47,296 bases of DNA from Candidatus Jettenia ecosi (lineage in GTDB: Bacteria > Planctomycetota > Brocadiia > Brocadiales > Brocadiaceae): contig SULG01000020.1 in NCBI GenBank assembly GCA_005524015.1, positions 1-47,296 on the forward strand, read 5' to 3'. The notes under the pieces were generated by a model. It had not been told where the DNA came from, did not search any database, and was given only the letters and a program-made list of their open reading frames with translations. Both the position numbers and the translations under genes were made by a program. Shown here piece by piece: positions 7,805-17,065 of the stretch. Each line of letters starts with the position of its first letter. Positions within the stretch are counted from its first letter, which is position 1.

Positions 7805-9176
7805 TCCAAAACGATTCCGAAGATGTTACTATAATTTTATTTACAAGATTCCAGTCTTTCTTTTGTACATGGAACCACGTGGTTGCAATCATACCTTCTC
7901 CCCCCGTTGGCAAATTTGCAATGTAACGACTGAAATTCTTTATCGTTTCCTCAGATGTCCAGGTAGCACCTAGCACTCTATAACCATCTTTTACAAACGA
8001 TAAAGCTGAGGGAAATTCAGATTGCTTATCAAAATAATGCCAATCGCAAATGACTATGTCTTTTGGAATTTTATCTCTTAAGGAAGCATACTCTTGAGCA
8101 CCATGTAAATGTCTGGCTAGCATTGCCGGAAACTCGTCCGGTGCAATAAGCATATCCCCCCACATCCATGTCTCTACTCCACGCCCTTTTAAATAGGTAT
8201 GTATACGCTCTACATCCTTTAAAAAAAGTTCTGCAGGGAGTATTTTTTCTCCCTTCGAGAGCTTCTTTTTCTTTGAATTTTCATTATGGCCTGCAACCTC
8301 ATCATGGCCAATATGGAATGATTTGGGATGGATAAGTTCTATTAACTCATGAATCATTGGTAAAACAGCAGCATACGTCTCTTCTTTTCTTGGATCATAA
8401 GTATCTTGATTATACATAAGGTCTGGATATTTATTGCCAAATAATAAACTTTGATGCGTAAGAAGATTTAAATTTGGTATAATATCAAGGCCATTTTCTT
8501 TTGCGAAATTGACAACATCTAGAAATTGCTCTACTGTCCAGGCATTTTTTCGTGCAATACGGCTCATAGTCTTGAGACCTACACCATCGGCTACACCCAA
8601 AATTAAAGTATTATAATGTCCAAAACGCGCGTACTTAATAAGTTGCTTTATATCATCAGGAGTTGTAAGCCGAAGTACCAAATGGAGAGCACGTATTTTA
8701 TGGTCAGGCCAATCCATAATTCTACCCCTTGGAATTTTACCTTTCCTATCTATTATGAGTCTTTCAAGGGTTGTTAAACCGTGCAATGCTCCTAATTCAT
8801 CAGCACCTATAACCCTTATATTATCACCTATCGCAATCACATAACTTTCTCTCCAATTAAGGATTGAGACTATATCTTTCGATAAAGAATCTTTCATTTT
8901 TTGAGAAAAAATTACCACAGTTATTGGCACATTATCTTCCAATGTAGTCAATGTACCTATGCTTGATTTAAAAGAATCAATTGAAACCGTAAAACGGTCA
9001 CTTACCGTTGTGGGAATATTCAGAGAACTTTTGCTTCCAACAATAACTTTCGTATCTTTAAAATCCACTTCTTTAGGATTTGGAACAAAAGTAATGGTCG
9101 ATGAAAAGCAAGGGGTTGATATAAAAAACATAGAGAGAAAAACCGGTATCAGAGAATAGAGACACAACCTTTTCAT
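7794..9176 (-). CDS. exported GH20-like glycoside hydrolase, paralogue 2
   Basis: The protein is 460 residues from the ATG at 9176, which has AAAGGAG upstream and opens directly into a signal peptide of about 25 residues. A longer frame from 9233 would overlap the previous gene and bury the signal. As in paralogue 1, an N-terminal domain ending GALHGLTTLERL precedes a barrel with H288-I-G-H-D292-E293 and the shared WMWGDMLIAP block. Long stretches such as ARFGHYNTLI and KDIVICDWHYFD are nearly the same in both proteins, so they arose by duplication. It sits between a GT4 gene and a DUF1972 transferase gene with gaps or overlaps of a few bases, so it is part of the polysaccharide operon. Its role may be editing or releasing an amino-sugar polymer. 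Confidence 0.77.
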   Translation of the reverse strand: MKRLCLYSLIPVFLSMFFISTPCFSSTITFVPNPKEVDFKDTKVIVGSKSSLNIPTTVSDRFTVSIDSFKSSIGTLTTLEDNVPITVVIFSQKMKDSLSKDIVSILNWRESYVIAIGDNIRVIGADELGALHGLTTLERLIIDRKGKIPRGRIMDWPDHKIRALHLVLRLTTPDDIKQLIKYARFGHYNTLILGVADGVGLKTMSRIARKNAWTVEQFLDVVNFAKENGLDIIPNLNLLTHQSLLFGNKYPDLMYNQDTYDPRKEETYAAVLPMIHELIELIHPKSFHIGHDEVAGHNENSKKKKLSKGEKILPAELFLKDVERIHTYLKGRGVETWMWGDMLIAPDEFPAMLARHLHGAQEYASLRDKIPKDIVICDWHYFDKQSEFPSALSFVKDGYRVLGATWTSEETIKNFSRYIANLPTGGEGMIATTWFHVQKKDWNLVNKIIVTSSESFWNAK

Positions 9177-9177
9177 C

Positions 9178-10329
9178 TTACACTTCTCCTTTTTTACAAG
9201 AAACCAATATTTTTTCAACATATTCATTCGCAATCGTATCCCAGGAAAATTCTTCTTCTATAGTTTTTTGAGCATTTTTCCCAATATATGATATCAAGTC
9301 CGTGTTATTAAGTAATACATTTATTTCTTCAGCAAGGGATCTCTCATCTTCAGATTTAAATAATATGCCATTAAAAGCATGTTTAATAATCTCTTTATTT
9401 GGTTCCAAATCCGATGCAACAATAGGTAATCCATAACCCATTCCCATGAGAAGAACACCACTTTGGAAAATAGTTCGATAAGGAATAATTAATGCATCTG
9501 AAGCTTTGAATAATAGCTCTCTTTCTTTATCTGAGATAAATCGAATAATTTTTATTATCCTGTTTTCTGTATGATTCAAATCTATTATCTCCTGATATTT
9601 TTTAAAATCATCCCTCCACAGTTGTCCTGCTATTATGAGTTTTATATTATTATGAATACTTGGCATTGCCTTCAGTAAGATATCTAAGCCTTTTACCCTC
9701 TTTATTTGCCCAAAAAATAAGATATATTTATTGGAATTATTTAAATTGAGTTCTTTTAAAGCCTTCTCCTTATTAATATTTTGATTAATAAGATTTGAAT
9801 ATCCACCATGTTTTATAACAGATACTTTTTTCAGAGATTTCTTATGAAGGACCTTAGAAATTTCTTTATATGAATAGCTATTATGCACTATTATTTTATT
9901 TGTTAATCTATCATAAATTAATTTTTTAAAAAAACCTACATCGTTATCGGCAAAGCCTGAAATATCATGTGCTATAGCTATCAATTTCAAATTAAAAGAT
10001 CTTACCAATAAAATAGGGAGTAAATTTAAAAAAGATGTTGAGAAAATATGATAAATTACAAAATGTATTCTTTCTTCTTTGCACTTTTTAATAGCTTTTA
10101 CAAACCCTTTGAAAAGATTAAATATGTATATCCTTTTATTTTTTGCTCTTGTATCAAAATAATGATAAATATTTATTTCCTTATTCTTTTTCTCATAGTT
10201 TGTAAACAGGTATGTTTTTATCGATAGCTTGGAAATGGAATCAAGTAAAGACAGATCATAATAATCCATCCCAGCTTTATTCCCTACGGGATCAATAATT
10301 GCTAATTTTATAGCTAATCTGTTATCCAT
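9178..10329 (-). CDS. GT4-like glycosyltransferase
   Basis: The protein is 383 residues from the ATG at 10329, right after the stop of the preceding sulfotransferase gene. A GTG at 10341 would add four residues. The GT-B fold shows an N-terminal acceptor domain, then the strand FFGQIKRVKGLDILLKA typical of the second Rossmann domain in GT4 enzymes. The donor loop is GYGLPIVASDLEPNKEII, where the Glu fits the E-x7-E motif. It is very Lys/Asn/Ile-rich, like its sulfotransferase neighbours. It presumably adds one sugar to the lipid-linked repeat unit. The sugar is unknown. Confidence 0.8.
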   Translation of the reverse strand: MDNRLAIKLAIIDPVGNKAGMDYYDLSLLDSISKLSIKTYLFTNYEKKNKEINIYHYFDTRAKNKRIYIFNLFKGFVKAIKKCKEERIHFVIYHIFSTSFLNLLPILLVRSFNLKLIAIAHDISGFADNDVGFFKKLIYDRLTNKIIVHNSYSYKEISKVLHKKSLKKVSVIKHGGYSNLINQNINKEKALKELNLNNSNKYILFFGQIKRVKGLDILLKAMPSIHNNIKLIIAGQLWRDDFKKYQEIIDLNHTENRIIKIIRFISDKERELLFKASDALIIPYRTIFQSGVLLMGMGYGLPIVASDLEPNKEIIKHAFNGILFKSEDERSLAEEINVLLNNTDLISYIGKNAQKTIEEEFSWDTIANEYVEKILVSCKKGEV

Positions 10330-10330
10330 G

Positions 10331-11203
10331 TTATGATGCACACCAAGTATTCAAATTTACCTCCAGCAATGCTTCCAGCTTCTTTCGGTCTTCTGCATAA
10401 ATATTTTTTAAGTAATTCTTTATTTCTTCATCAATAACGGGTTTTCTCCCGTTCGAAAAAAAAGCCTTCTTTATTTTTGATTTATATGAATCGGGTAATA
10501 TTTTTTTAATACATCTCCTCATGATCATCGAATTGTAGAAAGGCTTAATTACATTATTTTTCGGTATTTCAAAGACATTATACTTCTCTTCTAAATTAGG
10601 AACAAAATTCCTATCGACATCTAAAAAACTATATAAAGAAGATATAATTTTTTTTACATTATTTTTTAAATCATCGAATATAAATATTTTTACATGTTCT
10701 TTTCCAAAAATCCCGATATAGCGCTTGATTTGCCCGAAATAGAGACCTAACTCAACATATTGCTGGTAATAAAGAGACACTATTCGGCTATTTGATTTCC
10801 CGTAAATTATATCTCCAAAAGGAATGTTTACATATCCAAGTCTAAGATCCATTAAATAATGAGAAAATGCCCTCTCTATAGGGTCTCTTAACATTATTAT
10901 TATTTTTGCATTAGGTATCATATTCTCTATTTTTTGAGGTACTGTCGGATAAAACAAATACGATACACTCGCCTCACCTATTGCTTTTTCATCTTTTACT
11001 CCTTCAAATAATTTTTTATATTCCTCTAATTTTGTTATATTCTTCTCTTTATAATAAAGGTTCTGTTTTTTTATCTCATCCCAGGAAAAATAATTTGGTT
11101 CTTTTATGGAGCTCATATAAACTTCTGGATGTTCATTTAAATAATAAAATAACGAAGTAGTCCCGGCTTTTGGTGCTCCTACAATGAAAAAATTTGGCAA
11201 CAT
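10331..11203 (-). CDS. PAPS-dependent sulfotransferase 1
   Basis: The protein is 290 residues from the ATG at 11203, which has GGGGA just upstream and places the PAPS loop at the expected N-terminal position. A longer frame starts at 11254. The 5'-phosphosulfate loop is PKAGTTSL (11-18), and the 3'-phosphate motif is RDPIERAFSHYL with R106 and S114. Both are diagnostic of the Sulfotransfer_1/heparan-sulfate type fold. The enzyme would move sulfate from PAPS to a sugar hydroxyl or amine. It is the third of three adjacent sulfotransferase genes and is most similar to the one just upstream, sharing the SPIKEPN/SSIKEPN and KAIGE blocks. Confidence 0.85.
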   Translation of the reverse strand: MLPNFFIVGAPKAGTTSLFYYLNEHPEVYMSSIKEPNYFSWDEIKKQNLYYKEKNITKLEEYKKLFEGVKDEKAIGEASVSYLFYPTVPQKIENMIPNAKIIIMLRDPIERAFSHYLMDLRLGYVNIPFGDIIYGKSNSRIVSLYYQQYVELGLYFGQIKRYIGIFGKEHVKIFIFDDLKNNVKKIISSLYSFLDVDRNFVPNLEEKYNVFEIPKNNVIKPFYNSMIMRRCIKKILPDSYKSKIKKAFFSNGRKPVIDEEIKNYLKNIYAEDRKKLEALLEVNLNTWCAS

Positions 11204-11232
11204 AGTCTTTCCCCGAAAAACGAAACCTCTAT

Positions 11233-12216
11233 CTACTTTGTTATTTCCAGCCAAGTATGCAAATCTCTATTCATTACATGAGATAAATTTTTTATGTCTT
11301 CTCTATAAATACCGAGTAAGAATTTTTTATCTTCGACGCTTAATTTAGGTTTTTTTTCATTCGTAAAAAATATTGATTTAATTTTTTCCCTGTACTCAAG
11401 GGGAAATAGTTTAATAGCTGATTTTTTTATCCCTGATTTTGAAATAATAAAATTAAAATATTTATTTTTTGGTATTTTTGATTCATTATATTTTTTTGAA
11501 AAATCTATAGTTATGTTAGGGTTTACCCCAATAAAACGAAACAAATCTTTTACGAGGAGCATCAAATCTTTTTTGTAATCATCATAAAAATATATCTTGA
11601 TGTTTTCTCTGGGAAAAACATCAAGATATCTTTTAACTTGCTGATAATACATACCCAGTTCGATATATAAATATTTCTTTCCCCATTCTCTCGTTTCCAA
11701 GGTATAATTACTTTCAACTTCTTCTCTAAAATTTTTAATAGTTTTCCCATCTCTCATATTTGCTAAATAATGAGAAAATGCTCTTTCCATGGGATTCCTC
11801 AACATCATAATGATTTTTACCTGCGGGAGTTTTTCTATAATATTTTTAGCTGCAACCTGAGAAAATAAGTACGAATTACTTACTTCTCCAATTGCTTTCT
11901 CATGTTTAACATTCTTAAATAACTTTCTATATTGCTCCCATTTTTGTACATAATCTCCCCATAATTTATTGTCCATATTCCCATTAAGGTATTCATCTAA
12001 ATCAATTCTTTTTTCTCTCTCATGTTTTTTAAAAGCTTTATTAAATTTTTCCGGTTCAATATCAGAGGAAAAATGGTTTGGTTCTTTTATCGGGCTCATG
12101 TATACGTCTGGATGCTCATCCAAGTAATTATACAATGAAGTTGTTCCAGATTTTGCCGCTCCTACTATAATAAAATTGGGTAATTTCGTGTCTTTATCCA
12201 AATTATCCAAGTTCAT
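11233..12216 (-). CDS. PAPS-dependent sulfotransferase 2
   Basis: The protein is 327 residues and cytoplasmic. The start is supported by AAGGAG about 10 nt upstream. The PAPS loop is AKSGTTSL (21-28), the 3'-phosphate motif is RNPMERAFSHY with R140 and S148, and the conserved KEPNHF lies between them. It has a Lys-rich insertion at about 55-90 that sulfotransferase 1 lacks. The two are probably a local duplication that then diverged, perhaps for different positions on the glycan. Confidence 0.86.
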   Translation of the reverse strand: MNLDNLDKDTKLPNFIIVGAAKSGTTSLYNYLDEHPDVYMSPIKEPNHFSSDIEPEKFNKAFKKHEREKRIDLDEYLNGNMDNKLWGDYVQKWEQYRKLFKNVKHEKAIGEVSNSYLFSQVAAKNIIEKLPQVKIIMMLRNPMERAFSHYLANMRDGKTIKNFREEVESNYTLETREWGKKYLYIELGMYYQQVKRYLDVFPRENIKIYFYDDYKKDLMLLVKDLFRFIGVNPNITIDFSKKYNESKIPKNKYFNFIISKSGIKKSAIKLFPLEYREKIKSIFFTNEKKPKLSVEDKKFLLGIYREDIKNLSHVMNRDLHTWLEITK

Positions 12217-12277
12217 TTAACATTTCTCCTTTTTACGTTTATGGAAATCAAAGGTACTAGACCTGCCGGGATATTCA

Positions 12278-13219
12278 CTATTTCCAGGGCGGCCGGGTTC
12301 CAAACAGGTCAGTTAAATTATCAGCCTCATGACAATAATAATCATGTAAGAGCTTCATTGTCGCCTTTGACATTGACAATTGTTCTGAAGATTTTGCGTT
12401 AAATTTTAAATAGATCGGTTCAAATGTAAAGCGAATTTTTCTCAGGATTTTATGAATTACTGGTTTATTATACGTATAATTGCGGGCATGAATTCTAAAT
12501 TTAACATAGAATTGATGTAATTTCAGGCTTTTCATGATATCACTACGATTAAATATTTTAAAATCGTAGTTCATATAAAACTCTGGATCAATATCTGCAA
12601 ACGTACAAATTGATTTAAGATTGAGCATAGGATTCTTTGAGAAATCCTCATAAAAAACAATGAAAATCTGATCCCTGTTAAATACCTTAAGAAAATATTT
12701 TAAATACAAAGAGTATCTTCCCTGTTTGAGTGCGAACTGAGATGGATGAGACACACGTTGTTCGGAATCGGAATCCGCATCATTTTTAAACTGAAATTGC
12801 ACATACTCATCAAAGGTGACTTCACCGGGAAGCTTTCCAATCTGTTTTGCATACTTGTACCAGGAAATTAACCGTGAGACGGGCTCACGCAAGATAAAAA
12901 TGAATTTTGTCTTTGGCAGGGAATCTTTAATTTTTTGTGGTGTATTGAAAGAATAAAGATAATCAGGCGTAGCTTCTAAACGTATCTTTTTATCTTTGCT
13001 ATAGCTATAAAACTCTTCATATTTATGCAAACCATCCTCAAAGCGATATTTTGAAGGCAATGGATAATTTGCATCTAAAAAAAATCGAGTCTCTTTTATA
13101 TTGGTAGCACAAATTTGTGGGTGATCTGCAAGATAGTTAAATAATGATGTTGTTGCAGCTTTTGTAGTTCCTCCAATAATCAAATAAAAGTTATTTGTCA
13201 CGTTTAAATCAGTCCTCAT
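12278..13219 (-). CDS. PAPS-dependent sulfotransferase 3
   Basis: The protein is 313 residues. The phosphosulfate loop is TKAATTSLFNYL with K20, and the 3'-phosphate region is REPVSRLISWYKY with R111 and S119. It is more distant from the other two and lacks the KEPN motif, having IKETRFF instead. It lies between the O-antigen-ligase-like gene and sulfotransferase 2 on the same strand. Three such enzymes in a row argue for a multiply sulfated polymer rather than a single capping sulfate. Confidence 0.83.
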   Translation of the reverse strand: MRTDLNVTNNFYLIIGGTTKAATTSLFNYLADHPQICATNIKETRFFLDANYPLPSKYRFEDGLHKYEEFYSYSKDKKIRLEATPDYLYSFNTPQKIKDSLPKTKFIFILREPVSRLISWYKYAKQIGKLPGEVTFDEYVQFQFKNDADSDSEQRVSHPSQFALKQGRYSLYLKYFLKVFNRDQIFIVFYEDFSKNPMLNLKSICTFADIDPEFYMNYDFKIFNRSDIMKSLKLHQFYVKFRIHARNYTYNKPVIHKILRKIRFTFEPIYLKFNAKSSEQLSMSKATMKLLHDYYCHEADNLTDLFGTRPPWK

Positions 13220-13285
13220 CTTGCTTTCTTACAAAGAGAATAGAGAAAGTAACTATACTTAGATAGAACACATGATACGTATTAA

Positions 13286-14683
13286 CTATGATATTTTTAA
13301 ATCCAACGGTTTATTTTGTACTCTTAAACGGAGATATTCATTCATTACCAACCCTGCCATTAACCAAAAAAGAAAGCAAAAAGGCCTAAACTCAAAAGTT
13401 CTGACAAGAAACGTCAAAGGAATTGTAAGAATAATTAAGGTAGAGAAACTAACGGCAATACTAGTAAATATATAATTTTGAGCTCTTCTTAAGACAAAAT
13501 TTGAGCATGTATACAGTTTATACAAAATCCAAATAAATAAAGTTTCTCCTATAATTCCAAAATAAGCCAGAAGAGCTATCCAATAAACATCTTCAAATGC
13601 TTTAGAAGTGATTATTTTACGCAGCGTTCCCCCGGAAGCTTTTAGAATTTTTTCCCTCGCAGTAAGCTCATCAGGACTAAAACCTATTAACGTGAGCGAT
13701 CCTATTATCGTACTCCCTACTTCTTTTAATATCCATTGGCGTGAACCTTTTGTTTTTTCAACATATTCAGAACTCAGCATCAGGCGTAAGTTATCTAATG
13801 GATTCGTATACTCCTTATTCAATCTTTTATATTTGGTTCCAATACCTTGATTTGTAAATAGAAAAATATTTATGATAAAAGATATAAGAATAAAGCTTAT
13901 TATCGTAAATTTCAATAAAGTTCTTTTTTTCTGTAAAAGAATAAGTATTATGGGAACCATGAATAGTGTCGCAAGAAAGATTCCTCTCGAATAGGTAAAC
14001 AATATTCCTATGAAAATAATACATAATCCAATATATTGAAAAGTTTTTTTTATTTTAGATAATTCATGAGAGTTATACATATACGATAGTAAGGAGATTA
14101 TCGCTATAAGAAGATAGAGAGCCATATTGACACTATGGCAAAATGTTCCTATTGAAGCACCTTTTTCAAGTGCCCCCGAGAGGACGGTAAAGACTTTACT
14201 ATATCCAGCAATCTCAAGATCTGTAGTCCGTGGAAGCCAGAAGTTACTTATTCCATAAAAATGCTGTATGCATGCTAATAAACTTTCACCAATTGCAATA
14301 ACGATAACAAGAAGAATTAATCTCCGAATATGATTCGGGCTCAGATTTGAATTAACGATAAGATAATAAACAGCAATATACCTGAGCAATGTTCGAATAC
14401 CTAAAAGACCTCCAAACAAGGGAGCTTTGTTCACAACAATAGATACAATACCAAGGAAAATAAAAAGAAGCAAAGGAATGTCGATAGGTGTTCTGCGTAA
14501 AGGCAATCCCTGAAAAATTCTGTTCAAGAGCACTAAAATAAGAAGCGAGTAAACTGATAATTCACTTAATATTCTTGAATAAGAATAAACTTTATCGGAA
14601 ACTGGCAACCATTTGAGGATAAAGTCTTCAGAAGGCAAAAATATTATCAAAGCAACAATTATCCAGTAAGGATGAAATTTCAT
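13286..14683 (-). CDS. O-antigen ligase/polymerase-like membrane protein (Wzy/WaaL type)
   Basis: The protein is 465 residues with roughly ten to twelve hydrophobic helices and one large non-membrane loop in the second half (about 275-345). That loop follows the TYSRGIFLA motif, where the Arg is typical of Wzy_C/O-antigen-ligase proteins. Such enzymes either polymerise undecaprenyl-linked repeat units or transfer the finished chain to an acceptor. Sequence alone does not separate the two roles. The start is one base after the stop of the flippase gene, showing tight coupling. Polymerase is my preferred reading because it sits next to the flippase. Confidence 0.78.
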   Translation of the reverse strand: MKFHPYWIIVALIIFLPSEDFILKWLPVSDKVYSYSRILSELSVYSLLILVLLNRIFQGLPLRRTPIDIPLLLFIFLGIVSIVVNKAPLFGGLLGIRTLLRYIAVYYLIVNSNLSPNHIRRLILLVIVIAIGESLLACIQHFYGISNFWLPRTTDLEIAGYSKVFTVLSGALEKGASIGTFCHSVNMALYLLIAIISLLSYMYNSHELSKIKKTFQYIGLCIIFIGILFTYSRGIFLATLFMVPIILILLQKKRTLLKFTIISFILISFIINIFLFTNQGIGTKYKRLNKEYTNPLDNLRLMLSSEYVEKTKGSRQWILKEVGSTIIGSLTLIGFSPDELTAREKILKASGGTLRKIITSKAFEDVYWIALLAYFGIIGETLFIWILYKLYTCSNFVLRRAQNYIFTSIAVSFSTLIILTIPLTFLVRTFEFRPFCFLFWLMAGLVMNEYLRLRVQNKPLDLKIS

Positions 14684-14684
14684 A

Positions 14685-16082
14685 TTAATCTTTTTTCTTG
14701 CTTATCATGGGAATATATAAAGTAGTTATGTTTAAATATAATTTAACATACATTACCGAGCTTAGATTCCAAAAAGTTATGCTAATTGCAGTTGCAAATG
14801 CTGCCCCGTTAATTCCATATTTTGGTATTAAGAATGCGTTCAAGCCTATGTTCAGTATGGTTGCAATTACTATTATATTTTGAAACGCCTTTTGCTTTCC
14901 TGTCATTTGAAGAATCAACCCTACAGAACCTGATATAGCATTAACAAACTGCCCTATAGTTAATAGTATTAATGCATAAACGCCTGACTTAAATTCTGTT
15001 CCAAAAACTCCCAGTACCATAGAGGGGAAAAATAAGAAAATCAAAAGGACCGGAAAAGAACTCCAAAATATAAGTTTTGTTGATTGCCTTGCTACCTTAC
15101 CAAGACCTTTCATGTCTCTTTTCCCATAAAATTCAGCAAATTTTGGCGCTGCTATACTATTAATAGCAAATAACGAAATACTGGTAAAATTTGCGATTTT
15201 TAAAGCAACATTATAGATGCCTACTTCTGCTTCTGTTTTTAATATTCCAAGCATTATCGTATCAGTCCATTGCAGGATAAAAAGCATAGAACTTGATAGC
15301 ATTAACGGAAGAGAAACATTAAGTATAGTGTTGTAGCTTATTGAATTTTCTATTGTATATTTGAAAATATTAGTATGTTTGAGCCATACAATGAGACTTA
15401 CTATAGTCAAAATTATTATTCCTATAACATGGGCTATAACAGGCACTCGGGCATCCTTTGAAAGGAAAATGGCAATACCTATAACTACAGCCCCGGAAAG
15501 CGATACAGACATATTTCTAAAAAATGCATATGCTATTATCTTCTTTAAACCCCTCAGGCTCTCAGAATGTATAGAGAGTATAACCAAAGGAAGAATGGAA
15601 AGAGAAATTATTTGAAAGTACGAAGATAAATGAGGCTTTTTAAAAAAATAATCCGATATAAATGGTGAAAAATAAAAAAACAGGCAACTGAGGAAAAGAG
15701 AAACTGGAATTACCATTTTCAGGCTCTTTATGTATACTTCTTTTACGGAATTCCACTTCCCTTGCGATGAATATTCCGATATAAATCTCATAGATGCCGT
15801 ATCTAACCCTAGTTTGCTAAATAATGAGATTACTAAAAGCACTGTTTGAGAAAGTGCAAATATACCCATAGCCTCAGCACCGTAGTTTCTCGTGACAAGC
15901 AAAGCAAAAAGATAACCGGTCACCATCCCCAACATGCGAATAATAAAAGCAATTGAACTACCCTTAAGAAGTTCCTTGAGATGTAGATCAAAATGAGAGG
16001 GTAAGAAAGGAAGATAGTGAGAGAGTTTTTTATAAATATGAGAAAGTAAGAAAGTAATGCCGAATGATGTAGTTTTATTCAT
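14685..16082 (-). CDS. polysaccharide flippase (Wzx/MOP superfamily)
   Basis: The protein is 465 residues with about twelve to fourteen predicted membrane helices. The N-terminal ALLVTRNYGAEAMGIFALSQT segment matches the start of MOP-family polysaccharide exporters, which use this region as helix 1-2. The role would be to flip undecaprenyl-linked repeat units across the inner membrane. AAGGAG lies almost against the start codon, which is unusually close. It is followed immediately by the polymerase-like gene, the usual Wzx/Wzy pairing. Confidence 0.85.
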   Translation of the reverse strand: MNKTTSFGITFLLSHIYKKLSHYLPFLPSHFDLHLKELLKGSSIAFIIRMLGMVTGYLFALLVTRNYGAEAMGIFALSQTVLLVISLFSKLGLDTASMRFISEYSSQGKWNSVKEVYIKSLKMVIPVSLFLSCLFFYFSPFISDYFFKKPHLSSYFQIISLSILPLVILSIHSESLRGLKKIIAYAFFRNMSVSLSGAVVIGIAIFLSKDARVPVIAHVIGIIILTIVSLIVWLKHTNIFKYTIENSISYNTILNVSLPLMLSSSMLFILQWTDTIMLGILKTEAEVGIYNVALKIANFTSISLFAINSIAAPKFAEFYGKRDMKGLGKVARQSTKLIFWSSFPVLLIFLFFPSMVLGVFGTEFKSGVYALILLTIGQFVNAISGSVGLILQMTGKQKAFQNIIVIATILNIGLNAFLIPKYGINGAAFATAISITFWNLSSVMYVKLYLNITTLYIPMISKKKD

Positions 16083-16139
16083 TCTCCTTCTATCCTAAGG
16101 ACTTCTTTCTTCTTTATTCTTACTTCTATTTTATAATTT

Positions 16140-17051
16140 TTATCTGTTTTTTTCATGTAACTCATAGTTGTTCTTTGAAAAGACAATAAACCATGGATTT
16201 ACAAGACTCTCTTTATTGTAACGTAAAGACATGTCAGCTTGAGACTCCATCACCTTACCGCCTGATCCCTCTACTATTGCCTGCCCTGCCGCAGTGTCCC
16301 ACTCCATAGTTGGACCAAACCTTGGATAGATATCGGCTTTTCCTTCTGCAATGAGACAAAATTTTAATGAACTACCAATAGTGACAAGTTCCATTTCCCC
16401 ATATTCTTGTTTTACTGCATGTATGTAATCTTCGGTTTCTTTCGAGAGATGAGAACGGCTGGCAACTATCGTTATAGGCAAGATAGTATTTGTGGATGGT
16501 GTAGATCCTTTTATAATGGGAAGTTTTTGTGATATTTTTTTTAAAATTTCAATATTTTCTCTCTTTGCGATATTTATTTTCTGACCATGTGCCGCATCAT
16601 CATAATCTGATAATTTATAGGCTCCTATCCCTTCTGCAGCAAAATAAAATACCTTTAAAACCGGGGCATAAATAACGCCAAGAACTGGTTTCCCATTGTG
16701 TATGAGCGCAATATTTACCGTAAATTCACCATTTCTTTTGATAAATTCTTTCGTTCCATCAAGTGGATCGATGAGCCAGAAATATTCCCAGTTCTTTCTT
16801 TCCTCATAAGGGATGTCTTTACCCTCTTCGCTGAGTATATGACCAGTAATATATGCCTTCTGATTGGTAAGTTGTGATACATGCTTCGCAATAATCTCAT
16901 GAGAGCGCTTATCTGCTATCGTTAAAGGAGAATTGTCCTCTTTTTTCTCAACAGAAAAGTTTGAATTATAAACCTCCAAGATAGCATCACCCGCTTCCTT
17001 TGCAGCCAGTATGGCAGCAATAAGGTTTACTCCATATTTATCATTATTCAT
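16140..17051 (-). CDS. cysQ: 3'(2'),5'-bisphosphate nucleotidase
   Basis: The protein is 303 residues of the inositol-monophosphatase fold. The metal-binding motifs are all present: LSEEG (73-77), WLIDPLDGTKEF (92-103, D95 and D98) and EWDTAAGQ (250-257). CysQ hydrolyses PAP, the inhibitory by-product of PAPS-dependent sulfation, to AMP. Finding it in the same operon as three sulfotransferases is functionally coherent. The enzyme is somewhat longer than the E. coli protein because of an insertion at about 150-190. Confidence 0.9.
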   Translation of the reverse strand: MNNDKYGVNLIAAILAAKEAGDAILEVYNSNFSVEKKEDNSPLTIADKRSHEIIAKHVSQLTNQKAYITGHILSEEGKDIPYEERKNWEYFWLIDPLDGTKEFIKRNGEFTVNIALIHNGKPVLGVIYAPVLKVFYFAAEGIGAYKLSDYDDAAHGQKINIAKRENIEILKKISQKLPIIKGSTPSTNTILPITIVASRSHLSKETEDYIHAVKQEYGEMELVTIGSSLKFCLIAEGKADIYPRFGPTMEWDTAAGQAIVEGSGGKVMESQADMSLRYNKESLVNPWFIVFSKNNYELHEKNR

Positions 17052-17065
17052 TTATTTGGTGCTCT

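Noticed and set aside
13272-13475. Plus-strand 67-residue ORF at the end of the polymerase-like gene
   Set aside because: Mostly antisense to that gene, no ribosome site, no recognisable domain.
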